DNA of 55,533 bases from the NCBI GenBank assembly GCA_035299085.1, contig DATGXG010000018.1, positions 1 to 55,533 of the forward strand, given 5' to 3'. The DNA comes from Bacteroidales bacterium. GTDB taxonomy: Bacteria > Bacteroidota > Bacteroidia > Bacteroidales > UBA10428. Position 1 is the first letter of the stretch, and the number at the start of each line of letters is the position of its first letter. Below are positions 53,338 to 55,533 of the stretch, piece after piece. The notes under the pieces are model-generated. The model searched no databases and was not told where the DNA came from. It saw only the letters and a program-made list of their open reading frames with translations. The translations under genes and the position numbers were made by a program.

Positions 53338-55297
53338 CCCGGTTTCTGATCTTGTTGAAATAACACGGTTCTACGGCAGTGATAAAAGCTATGTAATTGC
53401 AGGAGGAGGTAATACTTCTTACAAGAACGACAGCCGTATATGGGTGAAATCAAGCGGAACCGCCATGAAGGATATCCGTGAAGCAAATTTCGTTGTACTT
53501 AACCGTGAACGGCTGCAGGTTATTTACAGTCGCCTCTACAGCCAGGACAGCTTTGCAAGGGAAGCCGAAGTTAAGGAGGACCTGCAGAAAGCCTGCGAAC
53601 CCGGATCAACCGGGAGACCAAGTGTTGAAACCTCGCTGCACGAGCTTATCCGGTATCCCTTTGTAGTACATACCCATCCTTCAAAGGTCAACGGTGTTCT
53701 GTGTTCAGTCAAAGCAGAAGAAACCATAAAAAGGCTTTTTGGTGAAAATGCCCTTTATATTCCCTATACCGATCCCGGCTATATACTCTTCAACCTGGTG
53801 AAGGATAGGCTTATCCGGTGGAGGGAAAACCATGATGCCGATCCGAAAATGATCTTCCTTCAGAACCACGGTGTATTTGTGGCGGCTGATTCTACTGATG
53901 AAATCAGGGCCGTTTACAACCATATAGATGATACTATTACAAAGGAAATCAGACTCTTTCCCGATACAACCAGTGAGGAACTGCCTGCCGGGCTTGTAGA
54001 ATTCATGCCGGCATTGCGTATGATATTTTCGGATGATTCCCTTAAAGTGGTTCGTATCCGGAACAACCGGCTTGCCCGGTATTTTACTTCATCACCGGAA
54101 AACTTCTCGAAAGTTTCGTTGCCGTTTATCCCCGACCAAATTGTCTACTGCAAAGCCCGCTCGGTGTATATTGACGCCGATGAACCGGCAGGCATAATCA
54201 GCCATTGCAGGGAGAAAATACTTCAATTCAGGGCCGAACACGGGTACATGCCCCGTATAGCCGGCATAAAGGGTTATGGAATAATTGCTTTCGATACCAA
54301 TGTAAAATCGGTTGAAACGGAACAGGATGTATTTGAGGACTGGATGCAGGTAAGCTATTTAAGTGAGAATTTCGGAGGACCCCATTTCTTGTCAGACAGT
54401 GAAATAGCTTTCATCGATAACTGGGAAGTTGAAAACTACAGGCGAAAGGTAGCCGATGCGGCTGCTGGTCATGGCAGGATAAAAAACAAGATAGCCATTG
54501 TTACCGGTGGTGCGCAGGGTTTCGGTGAAGGTATTGTAAAAGGATTAATGAATGAAGGAGCCAATGTGGTGATTGCGGATCTTAACACGGAAAAAGGCAG
54601 AGAACTTGCTTCCGGACTGAATAAACCTGGTCAGCAGAATGAGTGCCTCTTTTGTGAAACAGATGTTACAAGTGAAGAATCTGTAAAAAACATGATTTCG
54701 ACAACGGTTTTGTCTTTCGGGGGTGCGGATATTCTCATCAGTAATGCAGGGGTTCTCCGTGCAGGAGGACTCGAAGATATGACCCTTGAAACCTTTGAAT
54801 TTATTACAAAAGTAAATTATACAGGATATTTCGTTTGTGCCAGGCATGTTTCGGCGATTATGAAACAGCAGGCAAGCCACAACAAGAGTTATTTCACCGA
54901 TATCATCCAGATCAATTCCAAATCGGGACTGAAAGGCAGTAACCGCAATTTCGCCTATGCTGGCAGCAAGTTCGGAAGCATAGGACTCACCCAGTCGTTT
55001 GCTCTTGAACTGATGCCGTGGAATATAAAAGTGAATTCGGTTTGTCCCGGGAATTTTTTTGAAGGTCCGTTGTGGAGTGACCCTGAAAAAGGACTGTTTG
55101 TGCAGTACCTCAAAGCAGGAAAAGTACCGGGCGCCATTACAATCGATGAAGTGAAGACACATTACGAAAAGCAGGTTCCGGCCGGAAGGGGATGCCGGGT
55201 TGAAGATGTGATGAAAGCCATCCTTTACCTGATCGACCAGGAATACGAAACCGGCCAGGCCTTACCCGTCACCGGCGGCCAGGAGATGTTGAGATAG
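53330..55297 (+). CDS. Class II aldolase fused to sorbitol-6-phosphate-dehydrogenase-like SDR
   Basis: The 655-residue protein has an N-terminal class II aldolase/adducin domain (about 1-230): GGGNTSYKNDSRIWVKSSGT, a Glu in PSVETSLHEL, metal ligands H114/H116 in VHTHPSKVNG and H180 in LQNHG. A short-chain dehydrogenase (about 385-655) follows: VTGGAQGFGEG near 390 and Y543/K547 in YAGSK. The SDR half shares, from memory, INSKSG, SKFG.(I/V)GLTQS.AL.L, VP..RGC..(E/Q)DV and TGQ...VTGGQ with E. coli SrlD. Database names such as rhamnulose-1-phosphate aldolase/lactaldehyde dehydrogenase are therefore possible but the SDR points to a hexitol phosphate. Confidence 0.85.
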   Translation: MDNPVSDLVEITRFYGSDKSYVIAGGGNTSYKNDSRIWVKSSGTAMKDIREANFVVLNRERLQVIYSRLYSQDSFAREAEVKEDLQKACEPGSTGRPSVETSLHELIRYPFVVHTHPSKVNGVLCSVKAEETIKRLFGENALYIPYTDPGYILFNLVKDRLIRWRENHDADPKMIFLQNHGVFVAADSTDEIRAVYNHIDDTITKEIRLFPDTTSEELPAGLVEFMPALRMIFSDDSLKVVRIRNNRLARYFTSSPENFSKVSLPFIPDQIVYCKARSVYIDADEPAGIISHCREKILQFRAEHGYMPRIAGIKGYGIIAFDTNVKSVETEQDVFEDWMQVSYLSENFGGPHFLSDSEIAFIDNWEVENYRRKVADAAAGHGRIKNKIAIVTGGAQGFGEGIVKGLMNEGANVVIADLNTEKGRELASGLNKPGQQNECLFCETDVTSEESVKNMISTTVLSFGGADILISNAGVLRAGGLEDMTLETFEFITKVNYTGYFVCARHVSAIMKQQASHNKSYFTDIIQINSKSGLKGSNRNFAYAGSKFGSIGLTQSFALELMPWNIKVNSVCPGNFFEGPLWSDPEKGLFVQYLKAGKVPGAITIDEVKTHYEKQVPAGRGCRVEDVMKAILYLIDQEYETGQALPVTGGQEMLR

Positions 55298-55302
55298 GTA
55301 AA

Positions 55303-55317
55303 ACAGGCCGTCATTGG
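55303..55317. repeat. Decayed end of the MITE-like repeat
   Basis: GCCGTCATTGGGAG resembles the left terminus CCGTCATTGCGAGGAG with a deletion and lies six bases past the stop of the aldolase-SDR gene. The rest of the element is absent. Confidence 0.4.
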
Positions 55318-55354
55318 GAGTAAACAGGAACACTTGATAATATGACTATCAATT

Positions 55355-55442
55355 ACACAGAGTTTCACAGAGGTATCACAGAGTTTCACAGAGTAAAAGA
55401 GTCTCTCTGTGGTCCTCTGTGACTTCTCAGTGGTTCTCTGTG
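55355..55442. repeat. CACAGAG/CTCTGTG inverted repeat element
   Basis: ACACAGAGTTTCACAGAGG and a second CACAGAGTTTCACAGAG copy are followed by CTCTGTGGTCCTCTGTGAC and GTGGTTCTCTGTG in the opposite sense, so the region can fold into a hairpin of about 40 bases per arm. It lies in the 184-base gap between the aldolase-SDR gene and the dehydrogenase. Confidence 0.75.
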
Positions 55443-55481
55443 CAATACTTACTAGCAATTCGCTAAACAAAGAGACATAAA

Positions 55482-55533
55482 ATGAAAACAAAAGCAGTTC
55501 GGATATATGGGAAGAATGATCTAAGGTTGGAAG
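55482..55533 (+). CDS. Zinc-binding alcohol dehydrogenase, sorbose-1-phosphate-reductase-like, partial
   Basis: Only the first 17 codons are present (MKTKAVRIYGKNDLRLE) before the window ends. The start resembles medium-chain zinc dehydrogenases, and in particular, from memory, the L-sorbose-1-phosphate reductase/sorbitol-dehydrogenase-like group. It is likely the next gene of the same catabolic locus. The call rests on few residues plus context. Confidence 0.55.
   Translation, partial: MKTKAVRIYGKNDLRLE

Noticed and set aside
55355..55442. CACAGAG repeats as a CRISPR array
   Set aside because: The copies are imperfect, inverted and too closely spaced; no cas gene is present.

Overview
The window is chromosomal DNA of a Bacteroidetes bacterium, most likely an uncultured Bacteroidales/Marinilabiliales-type lineage. 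The evidence is the gliding genes gldF/gldG, the Bacteroidetes-type families (DUF1573, DUF4270, DUF4907, two-domain YwqK lipoprotein), the E1 alpha-beta fusion, and several promoters of the TTTG-N(19-22)-TAnnTTTG type used by this phylum. No rRNA, tRNA, CRISPR array, transposase or phage gene was recognised. No gene-free stretch exceeds 300 bases.

Layout. 1-4129: partial mnmD, a DUF1573 lipoprotein-like protein, meaB and a stand-alone dihydrolipoyl dehydrogenase. 4207-8794: envelope genes (DUF4907, Kelch lipoprotein, DUF4270, a beta-barrel) and a 68-residue coiled-coil protein. 9078-13454: a minus-strand MacAB-like export operon (adaptor, two different permeases, ATPase). 13717-15723: a sigma factor followed by an inner-membrane-anchored beta-barrel protein. 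15908-27921: lytic transglycosylase, uvrA, LOG-family protein, a SPOR protein overlapping a thrombospondin-3/EF-hand barrel protein, smpB, miaA, rlmD and others. 27931-32420: gldFG, dnaN and a DnaQ-like exonuclease. 32646-37207: FAH-family enzyme, yicC, gmk, nadD and a sulfatase-fold membrane enzyme. 37208-41761: an MsbA-like exporter and an AT-rich pair of glycosyltransferases. 41801-47215: purB, nfeD, mltG and a phosphohexomutase.

48203 to the end is the most unusual region. It holds a GntR/HutC regulator facing an operon of lipoyl-E2, fused TPP-dependent E1 alpha-beta, a PHP-domain protein, an aldolase fused to a sorbitol-6-phosphate-dehydrogenase-like SDR, and the start of a sorbose-1-phosphate-reductase-like dehydrogenase. 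Two matching palindromes in the divergent region, one on a clear promoter, look like the GntR operators. I infer an inducible route for a hexitol or ketose phosphate that ends in an acetoin-dehydrogenase-like or oxo-acid-dehydrogenase cleavage. The operon has no E3; the lpdA at 2738 could supply it.

The second theme is dispersed non-coding repeats. There are three copies of a 180-250 bp element with 16-bp terminal inverted repeats, a CTGAGC...GTCGAAG palindrome family, a CACAGAG element and several short hairpins. Many sit directly at stop codons, some supply the stop codon, and one lies in frame inside the E2 interdomain linker.
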